Program-made: the position numbers and the translations under genes | From: Mycolicibacter heraklionensis | GTDB lineage: Bacteria > Actinomycetota > Actinomycetes > Mycobacteriales > Mycobacteriaceae | Direction of reading: 5' to 3' | Assembly (NCBI RefSeq): GCF_001021505.1 | Contig: NZ_LDPO01000001.1 | Location: 248,001-312,000 of the forward strand | DNA length: 64,000 nt | The notes under the pieces: model-generated | The model's input: the letters and a program-made list of their open reading frames with translations, nothing else | What the model was told of the DNA's origin: nothing | Database searches by the model: none | Shown here: positions 24,682 through 32,865 of the stretch, one piece after another | Layout of the letters: every line of letters starts with the position of its first letter | How positions within the stretch are numbered: the stretch's first letter is position 1

Positions 24682-24990
24682 ATGCCGTTGATGTCGTTCG
24701 TGAGCGCCCAGCCTGCAGAGCTGGCGGCCGCGGCCGGCGAATTGACCGGTATCGGCTCGGCGATGGCCGCCCAGAACGCGGCTGCCGCCCCTGCGACTAC
24801 TGGCGTGATCCCCGCTGCGGCAGACCCGGTGTCGGCGTTGACCGCAGCACAGTTCGTCACGCACGCCGGCCTGTACCAAGCGGTCAGTGCCCAGGCGAAT
24901 GCGATTCACCAGATGTTCGTCACCACCCTGACGACCAGCGCGGCAGCGTACCAGGCGACCGAGGCCGCCAACGCGATCGCAGCGCGCTGA
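24682..24990 (+). CDS. PE family protein, type VII secretion substrate
   Basis: A 102-residue PE-only protein (MPLMSFVSAQPAELAAAAGE) with secretion motif YQATE near the C-terminus. AGGAG lies 6 nt before the ATG at 24682; ATGs at 24676 and 24691 are alternatives. It begins module two and should dimerise with the PPE encoded 39 bp downstream. Confidence 0.88.
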   Translation: MPLMSFVSAQPAELAAAAGELTGIGSAMAAQNAAAAPATTGVIPAAADPVSALTAAQFVTHAGLYQAVSAQANAIHQMFVTTLTTSAAAYQATEAANAIAAR

Positions 24991-25029
24991 GTTCAGCAAA
25001 AAACAAGCAAGACAAAGGAACTCGAGAAC

Positions 25030-26253
25030 ATGATGGAGTTCGGTGCGTTGCCACCGGAAGTCAACTCCGCGTGGATGTACACCGGGCCGGGAGCGGCGCC
25101 GCTGATGGCCGCCGCCACGGCCTGGCGCGGACTGGCCGCGGAGCTGGGGTCGACCGCCGCCGCCTACCAGGCGGTGATCGCCCGGATGGCCGGTGAGGTG
25201 TGGGCCGGTCCGGCGTCGGCGTCGATGGCCGCCGCGGCGGCGCCCTTCGTGGCGTGGATGAACACCACCGCCGCTCAGGCCGAGCAGGCCGCCACCCAGG
25301 CCACCGCGGCCGCGGCCGCCTTCGAGACCGCGTTCGCCATGACGGTTCCTCCGCCGGTGATCGTGGCCAACCGCAGCCTGCTGATGGCCCTGGTGGCGAC
25401 TAACTTCCTGGGGCAGAACACCCCGGCGATCACGGCCACCGAGGCGCAGTACGCCGAAATGTGGGCCCAGGACGCCGCCGCCATGTACGGCTACGCGAGC
25501 GGTTCGGCCGCCGCGTCGCAGATAACGCCGTTCAGCCCACCCGCCCAGACCACCAACCCGGCCGGGTTGGCCGGCCAGGCCGCCGCGGTCACCCAGGCCG
25601 CCGGCAGCTCGGCGGCGGGCAACAGCCCGAGCAGCCAACTGATCTCGGTGTTGCCCGGCGTGCTGCAGAGTCTGGCGTCGCCGGCCCAGGGCAGCTCGCC
25701 ATCATCGGCGTCGTCGAGTCTGTCGGGGATTCTGGGCAGCCTGTTCGACAACAGCCAGATCACCGACAGCATCAACGGAATGGTCAACACCGGAGCCTGG
25801 AACGTCGCCAGCACGCTGTCGACCGCAGTCGGCTTCTTGAGCAGTCTCGGCAGCAGTGCGGGATCGTCGATGGGGACGGCGGGCTCCGCGGCCGCCGGCG
25901 GGCTGAGCTCGGCCGTCGGCGCGGTGGCACCAATGGCCTCGCTGGGTACGGCGGGCTTCGCGGGGCTCGGCGGGCTGGGCTCATTCGGCGGTGCGCCGGT
26001 TTCGGCGGCCCTCGGTCAGGCCGGCTCGCTCGGCATGCTGTCGGTGCCGCCGAGCTGGGCTGCCGGAACCGCCGCCAGCACCGTGTCGGCACTGCCGGGC
26101 GCCGGGTTGAACGTGCCCGCAGCAAACGGGACGTCGGCGGTACCGGCCGGCATGCCGATCGGCGCGCTCGGCGGGCGCAGTGGCCCCAGCGGGAATCTGC
26201 CGCAGTACGGGTTCAAACCCAGCGTCGTCGCACACCCGGTCCTGGCCGGCTGA
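25030..26253 (+). CDS. PPE family protein, SVP-type
   Basis: A 407-residue PPE protein: [16 protein letters not shown] at the start, VWAGPAS turn, and the SVP motif [10 protein letters not shown] followed by tail [14 protein letters not shown]. The middle is Ser/Gly/Ala-rich. AAAGGAA precedes the start. Predicted partner of the PE at 24682; exported and probably cell-surface associated. Confidence 0.9.
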   Translation: MMEFGALPPEVNSAWMYTGPGAAPLMAAATAWRGLAAELGSTAAAYQAVIARMAGEVWAGPASASMAAAAAPFVAWMNTTAAQAEQAATQATAAAAAFETAFAMTVPPPVIVANRSLLMALVATNFLGQNTPAITATEAQYAEMWAQDAAAMYGYASGSAAASQITPFSPPAQTTNPAGLAGQAAAVTQAAGSSAAGNSPSSQLISVLPGVLQSLASPAQGSSPSSASSSLSGILGSLFDNSQITDSINGMVNTGAWNVASTLSTAVGFLSSLGSSAGSSMGTAGSAAAGGLSSAVGAVAPMASLGTAGFAGLGGLGSFGGAPVSAALGQAGSLGMLSVPPSWAAGTAASTVSALPGAGLNVPAANGTSAVPAGMPIGALGGRSGPSGNLPQYGFKPSVVAHPVLAG

Positions 26254-26292
26254 CGCCGGAAGACCACAACCAACAACCAAGGAGCTATGGCA

Positions 26293-26589
26293 ATGACCAC
26301 CCGTTTCATGACCGACCCGGACGCCATGCGTTCAACTGCGGCCCGTTTCGACGCGCACGCGCAGACCGTGGAGGACGAAGCCCGGCGGATGTGGGCGTCG
26401 TCGACCAGCATCTCCGGCTCCGGCTGGGGCGGCCTGGCCGAACGCACGTCCTACGACACCATGGGCCAGATGCAAACCGCATTCAGCAACATCGTCACCA
26501 TGCTGCATAGCGTCCGCGACGGACTTATCCGGGACGCCAACCAGTACGAACAGCAGGAAGCTGCCTCGCAGCAGATCCTGAGCAGCTAA
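26293..26589 (+). CDS. WXG100 protein of the QILSS (EsxJ-like) group, second copy
   Basis: A 98-residue paralog of the protein at 23889, differing at a small number of positions (for example [23 protein letters not shown]). It keeps WxG and YEQQE. The ATG at 26293 has GGAG 8 nt upstream; an ATG at 26287 would be too close. Its codons are strongly C-ending, unlike copy one. Confidence 0.92.
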   Translation: MTTRFMTDPDAMRSTAARFDAHAQTVEDEARRMWASSTSISGSGWGGLAERTSYDTMGQMQTAFSNIVTMLHSVRDGLIRDANQYEQQEAASQQILSS

Positions 26590-26621
26590 CAACACCGCTA
26601 CCCCAGGGAGTAATGATCGAG

Positions 26622-26906
26622 ATGTCCATCAACTATCAGTTCGGCGACGTCGACGCCCACGGCGCCTTGATTCGCGCCCAGGCCGCCGCCCTGGAGGCCG
26701 AGCACCAGGCGATCGTGCAAGACGTGCTGGCCGCCGGGGACTTCTGGGGCGGCGCCGGCTCGGTGGCCTGCCAGGAGTTCATCACCGCGCTCGGGCGGAA
26801 CTTCCAGGTCATCTACGAACAGGCCAACGCCCACGGCCAGAAGGTCCAGACGGCCGGCAACAACATGGCCAACACCGACGCCGCCGTGGGCTCCAGCTGG
26901 GCCTGA
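26622..26906 (+). CDS. WXG100 protein of the EsxI/EsxN-like group, second copy
   Basis: A 94-residue paralog of the protein at 24200 with the same MSINYQFGDVDAHG start and FWGGAGS turn, differing at a handful of positions. An upstream ATG at 26613 would add three residues (MIE). Forms the heterodimer partner of the preceding gene product. Last gene of module two; no clear terminator hairpin follows. Confidence 0.92.
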   Translation: MSINYQFGDVDAHGALIRAQAAALEAEHQAIVQDVLAAGDFWGGAGSVACQEFITALGRNFQVIYEQANAHGQKVQTAGNNMANTDAAVGSSWA

Positions 26907-26933
26907 AAGCAAACCGTCAATAATCCGTACGAG

Positions 26934-26954
26934 ACCGTAAAGAACTCGTTAACG
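26934..26954 (+). promoter_or_regulatory. PE/kdp box, copy 3 (upstream of third PE gene)
   Basis: Core CCGTAAAGAACTCGTTAACG, ending 86 nt before the PE start. It matches the box before the kdp operon at most positions (shared GA-CGTAAAGAA--CGT-AACG). It would drive PE-PPE and possibly kdpDE downstream. Confidence 0.5.
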
Positions 26955-27040
26955 ACCTCTGGCCGTCGGGAGTCCGACGAAACAGTGGAGCGGTGACCGA
27001 GCCCAGCTGGGGGCCGGCTCGTATCCGCCGAGGAGATGTC

Positions 27041-27862
27041 ATGTCGTTCCTGACCACCCACCCCGAGGCGCTGGCTGCGGCGTCCGGCAACCTACAGACG
27101 ATCGCCGCGGCGCTCAACGCCCAGAACGCGGCCGCCGCCCGCCCGATCACCGGGCTGGCCCCGGCCGCCGCCGACGAGGTCTCCGCACTGCAGGCCACCC
27201 AGTTCTCCGCCTACGGCACGCTGTATCAGCAGATCAGCGCGCAGGCTGCGGCAATGCAGGAGATGTTCATCCACACCCTGCGCGCCAGCGCCGACTCCTA
27301 CGGAGAGACCGAGACCGCCAACTCGGCGGCGGCGACCACCACGGCGGGGCTGGGCACGGCTACCGGCCTGGGGACCGTGGGCGCCGGAGCCGCCGCCGAC
27401 CCGACATTCGGGCTGGGCGGAATCGCCAGCAACTCCGCCATCCTGGCCGCCATGCAGGCCACCAACCTCGGCTCGGCCGCCTCGGAGTTCACCGGCCTGG
27501 GCAAGGGCTACATCACCAACCCGCCGGGCGTCATCCACCACCTCGAAGGCGCCGCCGAGCACGCCCACCTCATCTCGCAGGCCGCGCCAGGCCCCGCCGC
27601 CCCGGTGGCCGCGGCCGCTGCCGGCCAAGCAGCCCCGCTCAACAAGATGTCGGCACCGCCGAACTGGGCCGGCGAAGCCGCCCCGGCGGCCGAGTCGCGC
27701 CCGCTCGTCGCGGCGGGTGCCGCCGAGGCCGAGCCGCACGGCGCCGCCACGGTGCCCGCCGGAGCGCCGGCGGTGGCCTCCTCGGATCGTGGTGGCCCCG
27801 GGTTCGGCCGACCTCGCTACGGTGTCAAGCCCGTCGTGATGCCGCGCAAGCCGATCGTCTAG
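27041..27862 (+). CDS. Long PE protein with PPE-like C-terminal tail (PE8-like)
   Basis: A 273-residue protein. Residues 1-95 are a PE domain (MSFLTTHPEALAAASGNL) with YGETE as YxxxE. After an Ala/Gly linker, the last ~70 residues contain MSAPPNWAGEAAPA and end FGRPRYGVKPVVMP, which resemble the SVP-type C-terminus of PPE proteins in the same cluster. Length and position beside a PPE correspond to PE8-PPE15 of M. tuberculosis (PE8 is similarly long). AGGAGA precedes the ATG. Exported as a heterodimer with the next product. Confidence 0.85.
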   Translation: MSFLTTHPEALAAASGNLQTIAAALNAQNAAAARPITGLAPAAADEVSALQATQFSAYGTLYQQISAQAAAMQEMFIHTLRASADSYGETETANSAAATTTAGLGTATGLGTVGAGAAADPTFGLGGIASNSAILAAMQATNLGSAASEFTGLGKGYITNPPGVIHHLEGAAEHAHLISQAAPGPAAPVAAAAAGQAAPLNKMSAPPNWAGEAAPAAESRPLVAAGAAEAEPHGAATVPAGAPAVASSDRGGPGFGRPRYGVKPVVMPRKPIV

Positions 27863-27913
27863 CGGCGACCAACGCCAGGCCGAAACCCACCAGAGGAAAC
27901 GGACTTCCACGAC

Positions 27914-29095
27914 ATGGACTACGCAGCACTGCCCCCGGAGATCAACTCCGCACGGATGTACTCGGGCGCCGGGGCCGCGCCCATGACGGCCGCCGCGACC
28001 ACATGGAATGCGCTGGGCGCCGAACTGGCCACGACCGCGGCTTCCTACGAGTCGGTGATCTCGACGTTGACCGACGAAGAGTGGCGGGGCCCGGCCGCAA
28101 CGGCGATGGCCGCCGCGGCGCGGCCCTACGTGGCGTGGCTCAACACCACGGCCGCGGCCGCCGAGCACGCCGCCGCCCAGGCGTCGGCATCGGCCGCCGC
28201 CTACGAGGCGGCGTTTGCGATGACGGTGCCACCACCGGTGGTCGCCGCCAACCGGGCACAGTTCGCGGCGCTGGTGGCGACGAACTTCCTCGGGTTCAAC
28301 ACCGCGGCGATCGCGGCGCTGGAGGCGCAGTACGCCGAGATGTGGGCACAGGACGCCATGGCCATGTACGGCTACGCGGTGTCGTCATCGCTTGCCGGGG
28401 TACTGCAACCGCTGAGCTCGCCCGCTCCCAGCACCAACCCGGCCGGGATCGCCGGTCAGGGCGCAGCCGTCGCCCAGGCCTCGACCAGCAGCGCGCAGAA
28501 CGGGTTGTCGCAGTTGGTATCCGGACTGCCCTCGGCCATGCAAACCCTGGCGGCGCCGGCCGCGGCATCACAACCGGCGCAGAGTGGCATCACCGACTTC
28601 CTGTCCAACTTCGTCAACTCCACCCAGAACATCGGGATCTGGAACGGGCTGCAGACCTACAGCTCGGCGTTGAGCAACGCCGGCGCCTGGCACCTGTTCG
28701 CCGGCATCGCCAGCGCATACGCCATCGCCACCGGGCCGACGGCGCCACCGGTCTGGCCGGAGATGGTTTTGGCGGACGCGGTGACGACACCGGCCGGAGC
28801 CGCACCCGGCGGCGCCCCGGTGCTGGCCGGTGTCGGCAAGGCCGCCCCGGTGGGCGGGCTGTCGGTGCCCCAGAGTTGGCCGGCGGCCGTCCCGACAACG
28901 GCCACCTCGATCCCCGACAGCACTGCCACCCTGGTGAGCCACGGCTGGACCGAGGCAGAGGAGGCCGGCACGGTCAACACCGTGGGCGCCGGGATGCCAG
29001 GTGTGGCATCAGCGGGTCGCAGCGGCTCCGGTCTGAGCAACCCGAGGTACGGGTTCAAACCCACCGTGATGGTGCGGCCTGTCGTCGCTGGCTGA
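27914..29095 (+). CDS. PPE family protein, SVP-type (PPE15-like)
   Basis: A 393-residue PPE protein: [26 protein letters not shown] turn, motif LSVPQSWPAAVP and tail [14 protein letters not shown]. Length and the adjacent long PE fit PPE15. Its stop is 28 bp from the kdpD start on the same strand with no terminator between, so read-through into kdpDE is likely. Confidence 0.88.
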   Translation: MDYAALPPEINSARMYSGAGAAPMTAAATTWNALGAELATTAASYESVISTLTDEEWRGPAATAMAAAARPYVAWLNTTAAAAEHAAAQASASAAAYEAAFAMTVPPPVVAANRAQFAALVATNFLGFNTAAIAALEAQYAEMWAQDAMAMYGYAVSSSLAGVLQPLSSPAPSTNPAGIAGQGAAVAQASTSSAQNGLSQLVSGLPSAMQTLAAPAAASQPAQSGITDFLSNFVNSTQNIGIWNGLQTYSSALSNAGAWHLFAGIASAYAIATGPTAPPVWPEMVLADAVTTPAGAAPGGAPVLAGVGKAAPVGGLSVPQSWPAAVPTTATSIPDSTATLVSHGWTEAEEAGTVNTVGAGMPGVASAGRSGSGLSNPRYGFKPTVMVRPVVAG

Positions 29096-29123
29096 TGTCG
29101 TCGGTTGCCGCGATGATGGTCTG

Positions 29124-31646
29124 GTGAGTCTCGTGAGCCAGCGCGGCGAGCGCGGAGAACCACGCGGAGAACTGCGCATCTACCTCGGAGCCTCGCCCGG
29201 GGTCGGAAAGACCTACGCGATGCTCGGCGAAGCGCACCGCCGCGCCGATCGCGGCACCGATGTGGTCGCCGCGGCGGTCGAGACCCACGGCCGCAGCAAG
29301 ACCGCGGAGCTGCTGCAGGGCATCGAGATCATCGGCGAGCCCGGCGGCGAACTCGATGTCGATGCGGTGCTGGCCCGTCACCCCGAAGTGGTCCTGATCG
29401 ACGACCTCGCCCACACCAACCCCGCGGGCAGCCGAAATGCCAAACGCTGGCAGGACATCGAGGAGTTGCTGGCCGCCGGGATCACCGTGGTCTCCACCGT
29501 CAACGTGCAGCAGCTGGAGAGTCTGAGCGACGTTGTCACCAAGATCACCGGGACCACTCAGCACGACACCGTGCCGGACGCCGTCGTGCGCCAAGCAGCG
29601 CAGATCGAACTCATCGATGTGGCACCGGAAGCCTTGCGCCGCAGGCTATCCCACGGCAACGTCTATCCGCCGGAAAAGGTCGACGCGGCGTTGGCCAACT
29701 ACTTCCGTGGCGAGACGCTAACCGCGCTGCGGGAATTGGCGCTGCTGTGGCTGGCCGGGCAGGTGGACGCGACACTCACCCGCTACCGTGCCGACAAGAA
29801 GATCACCGAAACCTGGGAGGCGCGGGAGCGCATCGTGGCCGCGGTGACCGGTGGCCCGGAATCCGAGACGTTGGTCCGGCGGGCCTCCAGGATCGCGTCG
29901 AAGGCCGGCGGCGACCTGCTGGTGCTGCATGTCCTGGGTGGCGATGGGCTCTCTGGCGCGCCGGCACCCCGGGTGGGCAAGATCCGCCAACTGGCGATCA
30001 GCCTGGGCGCCTCGCTGCATACCGTGATCGGCGACGACGTGCCGACCGCGCTGCTGGACTTCGCCCGTGACGTCAACGCCACCCAGTTGGTGATCGGCAG
30101 TTCGCGCCGTTCCCGCTGGGCGCGGATCCTCGACGAAGGTGTCGGCGCGGCCGTGGTGCAGCAGTCCGGCGACATCGACGTGCACATCGTCACCTACGAG
30201 GACGCCAAGCCGAGTTTCCGTGGGTTGACGGTGTCGCCGCGGGAGCGACGTGCGGTGTCCTGGCTGGCCGCCGTGGTGGTGCCGTGCCTGATGTGCGCGA
30301 TCATGGTGGGCTGGCTGGACCGCTACTTCGACGCCGGACAGAGCGCACTGTTCTTTGTGGGCGTGCTGCTGGTGGCGCTGCTCGGCGGTATCGCCCCCGC
30401 GGTGCTCTCGGCGTTGCTGTCCGGAGTGCTGCTGAACTACTTCGTGCTCGCTCCGCGACGTGATTTCACCATCGCCGAGCACGACGTCGCCGTGACCGAG
30501 GTCGTCCTGCTGTTGGTGGCCGTCGCGGTGGCGGCCCTGGTGGACGGCGCGGCCAAACGCACTCGGGAGGCCGGCCGTGCCTCCCGCGAAGCCGAGCTGA
30601 TGACGCTGTTCGCCGGCTCGGTGCTGCGCGGCGCGGACCTGGACACCCTGCTGGAGCGGGTTCGCGAGACCTATGCGCAACGAGCCGTGAGCCTGGTCCG
30701 CGTACCGAGCGGCACCGCGACGCCCGAAGTCGTCGCCTCGGTCGGTGAAAACCCGTGCACGTCGGTAGCTCTCGCGGACACCTCGATCGATGTCGGCGAT
30801 GACGAGTTCTGGATGCTGATGGCCGGCCGGCAGTTGGCCTCGCGTGACCGCCGGGTGCTGTCGGTGGTGGCTCGGCAGGCGGCCGGACTGGTCCGGCAGG
30901 AGGAACTGGCCGCCGAGGCCAGCCGGGCCGACGCGGTGATGCGGACCGACGAGCTGCGCCGTTCCCTGCTGTCGGCGGTCAGCCACGACCTGCGCACCCC
31001 ATTGGCGGCAGCCAAGGCAGCGGTGTCGAGTCTGCGCGCCGACGACGTCGACTTCTCCCCCGACGACACCGCCGAACTGCTGGCCACGGTGGAGGAGTCG
31101 GTCGATCAGCTCACCGGCCTGGTGGGCAACCTGCTCGATTCCTCGCGACTGGCCGCGGGCGTGATCCGGCCGGAGTTGACCAAGGTGTACCTGGAAGAGG
31201 TGGTGCAGCGCGCTTTGATCGGAATCGGTAAGCGCAGCAACACCTTCGGCCACGGCCGTGGCCTCGACCAGGTGAAGGTCGAGGTGGGCCCGACCGTGGC
31301 GATGGCCGATGTCGGACTGTTGGAGCGCGTGCTGGCCAACGTGATCGACAACGCGTTGCGCTACGCCTCCGACAGCGTGGTGCGGGTGACAGCCGGCCGG
31401 GTCGGCGACCGGGTCCTGATCAACGTCGCCGACGAGGGCCGCGGGCTGCCCCGTGGCGGCGAGGCGCACGTATTCGATCCGTTCCAGCGCCTCGGCGACC
31501 GCGACAACACCAGCGGCGTCGGCCTCGGGCTGTCGGTCGCACGGGGATTCACCGAGGCGATGGGCGGCACCATCTCGGCGACAGAGACACCAGGCGGCGG
31601 GTTGACCATGGTGGTGGACCTGGCCGCACCGGCAGGAGAGAGCTGA
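29124..31646 (+). CDS. kdpD: KdpD-type sensor histidine kinase, copy paired with kdpE
   Basis: An 840-residue sensor kinase. Order: KdpD domain with Walker A GASPGVGKT (22-30), a USP-like domain (about 235-360), four membrane helices (about 380-490), GAF-like domain, phosphoacceptor SHDLRTPLA with His621, and ATPase domain with N, G1 and G2 boxes (NVIDNALRYA, DEGRGLPRGG, GVGLGLSVA). It senses K+ limitation or osmotic/turgor change at the membrane and phosphorylates KdpE. GTG start at 29124. Its stop overlaps kdpE (TGATG). It is a close paralog of the kinase at 32866 in opposite orientation. Confidence 0.92.
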   Translation: MSLVSQRGERGEPRGELRIYLGASPGVGKTYAMLGEAHRRADRGTDVVAAAVETHGRSKTAELLQGIEIIGEPGGELDVDAVLARHPEVVLIDDLAHTNPAGSRNAKRWQDIEELLAAGITVVSTVNVQQLESLSDVVTKITGTTQHDTVPDAVVRQAAQIELIDVAPEALRRRLSHGNVYPPEKVDAALANYFRGETLTALRELALLWLAGQVDATLTRYRADKKITETWEARERIVAAVTGGPESETLVRRASRIASKAGGDLLVLHVLGGDGLSGAPAPRVGKIRQLAISLGASLHTVIGDDVPTALLDFARDVNATQLVIGSSRRSRWARILDEGVGAAVVQQSGDIDVHIVTYEDAKPSFRGLTVSPRERRAVSWLAAVVVPCLMCAIMVGWLDRYFDAGQSALFFVGVLLVALLGGIAPAVLSALLSGVLLNYFVLAPRRDFTIAEHDVAVTEVVLLLVAVAVAALVDGAAKRTREAGRASREAELMTLFAGSVLRGADLDTLLERVRETYAQRAVSLVRVPSGTATPEVVASVGENPCTSVALADTSIDVGDDEFWMLMAGRQLASRDRRVLSVVARQAAGLVRQEELAAEASRADAVMRTDELRRSLLSAVSHDLRTPLAAAKAAVSSLRADDVDFSPDDTAELLATVEESVDQLTGLVGNLLDSSRLAAGVIRPELTKVYLEEVVQRALIGIGKRSNTFGHGRGLDQVKVEVGPTVAMADVGLLERVLANVIDNALRYASDSVVRVTAGRVGDRVLINVADEGRGLPRGGEAHVFDPFQRLGDRDNTSGVGLGLSVARGFTEAMGGTISATETPGGGLTMVVDLAAPAGES

Positions 31647-32329
31647 TGACCACACGAGTTCTGGTAGTCGACGACGAGCCGCAGATTCTGCGCGCGCTGA
31701 AGATCAACCTGTCGGTACGCGGCTACGAAGTCGTCACCGCGGCGACCGGCGCCGGCGCGTTGCGTGCCGCCGCCGAGCAGCGCCCGGACGTGGTGATCCT
31801 CGATCTGGGGCTGCCCGACATCTCCGGCATCGAGGTGCTGGCCGGGCTGCGCGGCTGGCTGACGGTGCCGGTGATCGTGCTGTCCGCCCGTACCGACTCG
31901 GCCGACAAGGTGGAGGCGCTCGACGCCGGCGCCGACGACTACGTGACCAAGCCGTTCGGAATGGACGAGTTCCTGGCTCGGCTGCGTGCCGCCGCACGGC
32001 GCAACGCCGCGACCGCCGAAATCGACCAGCCAATAGTGGAAACCGCCTCGTTCACCGTGGATCTGGCGGCCAAGAAAGTCACCAAGAACGGCGGCGAGGT
32101 CCACCTGACCCCCACCGAATGGGGCATGCTGGAGATGCTGGTGCGAAACCGGGGAAAGCTGGTCGGACGCGACGAGTTACTCACCCAGGTATGGGGCCCG
32201 GCATACGCAAAGGAAACGCAGTACCTGCGGGTCTATCTGGCGCAGTTGCGGCGCAAACTCGAAAACGATCCGTCGAACCCCAAGCACCTGCTCACCGAGG
32301 CGGGGATGGGCTACCGATTCGAAGTGTGA
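31646..32329 (+). CDS. kdpE: KdpE response regulator, OmpR family
   Basis: A 227-residue regulator: receiver domain with DD at 10-11, phosphoacceptor Asp53 in LDLGLPD, switch Lys in YVTKPFG, then a winged-helix DNA-binding domain (LTPTEWGMLEMLVRNRGKLV, YLRVYLAQLRRKLE). It activates kdpFABC in well-studied bacteria. Translationally coupled to the upstream kinase. It is the only response regulator in the window, so the second KdpD presumably signals to it too. Confidence 0.93.
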   Translation: MTTRVLVVDDEPQILRALKINLSVRGYEVVTAATGAGALRAAAEQRPDVVILDLGLPDISGIEVLAGLRGWLTVPVIVLSARTDSADKVEALDAGADDYVTKPFGMDEFLARLRAAARRNAATAEIDQPIVETASFTVDLAAKKVTKNGGEVHLTPTEWGMLEMLVRNRGKLVGRDELLTQVWGPAYAKETQYLRVYLAQLRRKLENDPSNPKHLLTEAGMGYRFEV

Positions 32330-32398
32330 ATTTTTGAGGTTTTGAAATCCGCCGGTTCGGATATGCCGTGGAGACACTAGCGGAAGGAGTTTGCCGTG

Positions 32399-32851
32399 AT
32401 GTTCTCCCAAATCGCCAAGAAGACGGCGGTAACAGCAGCCGGCCTGGCCACGGCCGGAATGCTGGCGGTGGCGCCGGCTTCTGCAGACCCAACGGTCGTC
32501 GGATTCGGCCAGACGCAGGAGATTCAAAGTCCAGGCGGGGCCATCGATTACACCGTCAAGAATCTGCAACCCAGCGGCCACAATGACGGTATTTGGTACG
32601 CGGATGTGACGGCGCAGGCGGTAAGCGGATCCCCCACCCCCAATATCGCTGACTTCAATGCGCGTGCCGTCAACAGTTCAACATTCGCGGTGATGAAGGG
32701 CAATGAGGTCGACGGCCTGCCCAACGGGCCGATCGCCGCAGGCAGCCAGACCAGCGGGCGACTCTACTTCGACGTCAAGAACGGCACCGCGCCGGACAGC
32801 GTCGTCTACCGCGACGCCGCCGGAGTCGACAAGGTCGTCTGGAAGCACTGA
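32399..32851 (+). CDS. MPT63-like secreted protein (DUF1942)
   Basis: A 150-residue exported protein with signal peptide (AAGLATAGMLAVAPASA, cut before DP) and a mature immunoglobulin-like domain carrying SPTPNIADFNARAV and TSGRLYFDV, which match the MPT63 immunogenic protein family. GGAAGGAG lies 9 nt upstream of the ATG (a GTG at 32396 is an alternative). Function unknown in the family. It is sandwiched between the two kdpD copies and has its own ribosome site. Confidence 0.87.
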   Translation: MFSQIAKKTAVTAAGLATAGMLAVAPASADPTVVGFGQTQEIQSPGGAIDYTVKNLQPSGHNDGIWYADVTAQAVSGSPTPNIADFNARAVNSSTFAVMKGNEVDGLPNGPIAAGSQTSGRLYFDVKNGTAPDSVVYRDAAGVDKVVWKH

Positions 32852-32865
32852 CAATCCCGTCCTGG

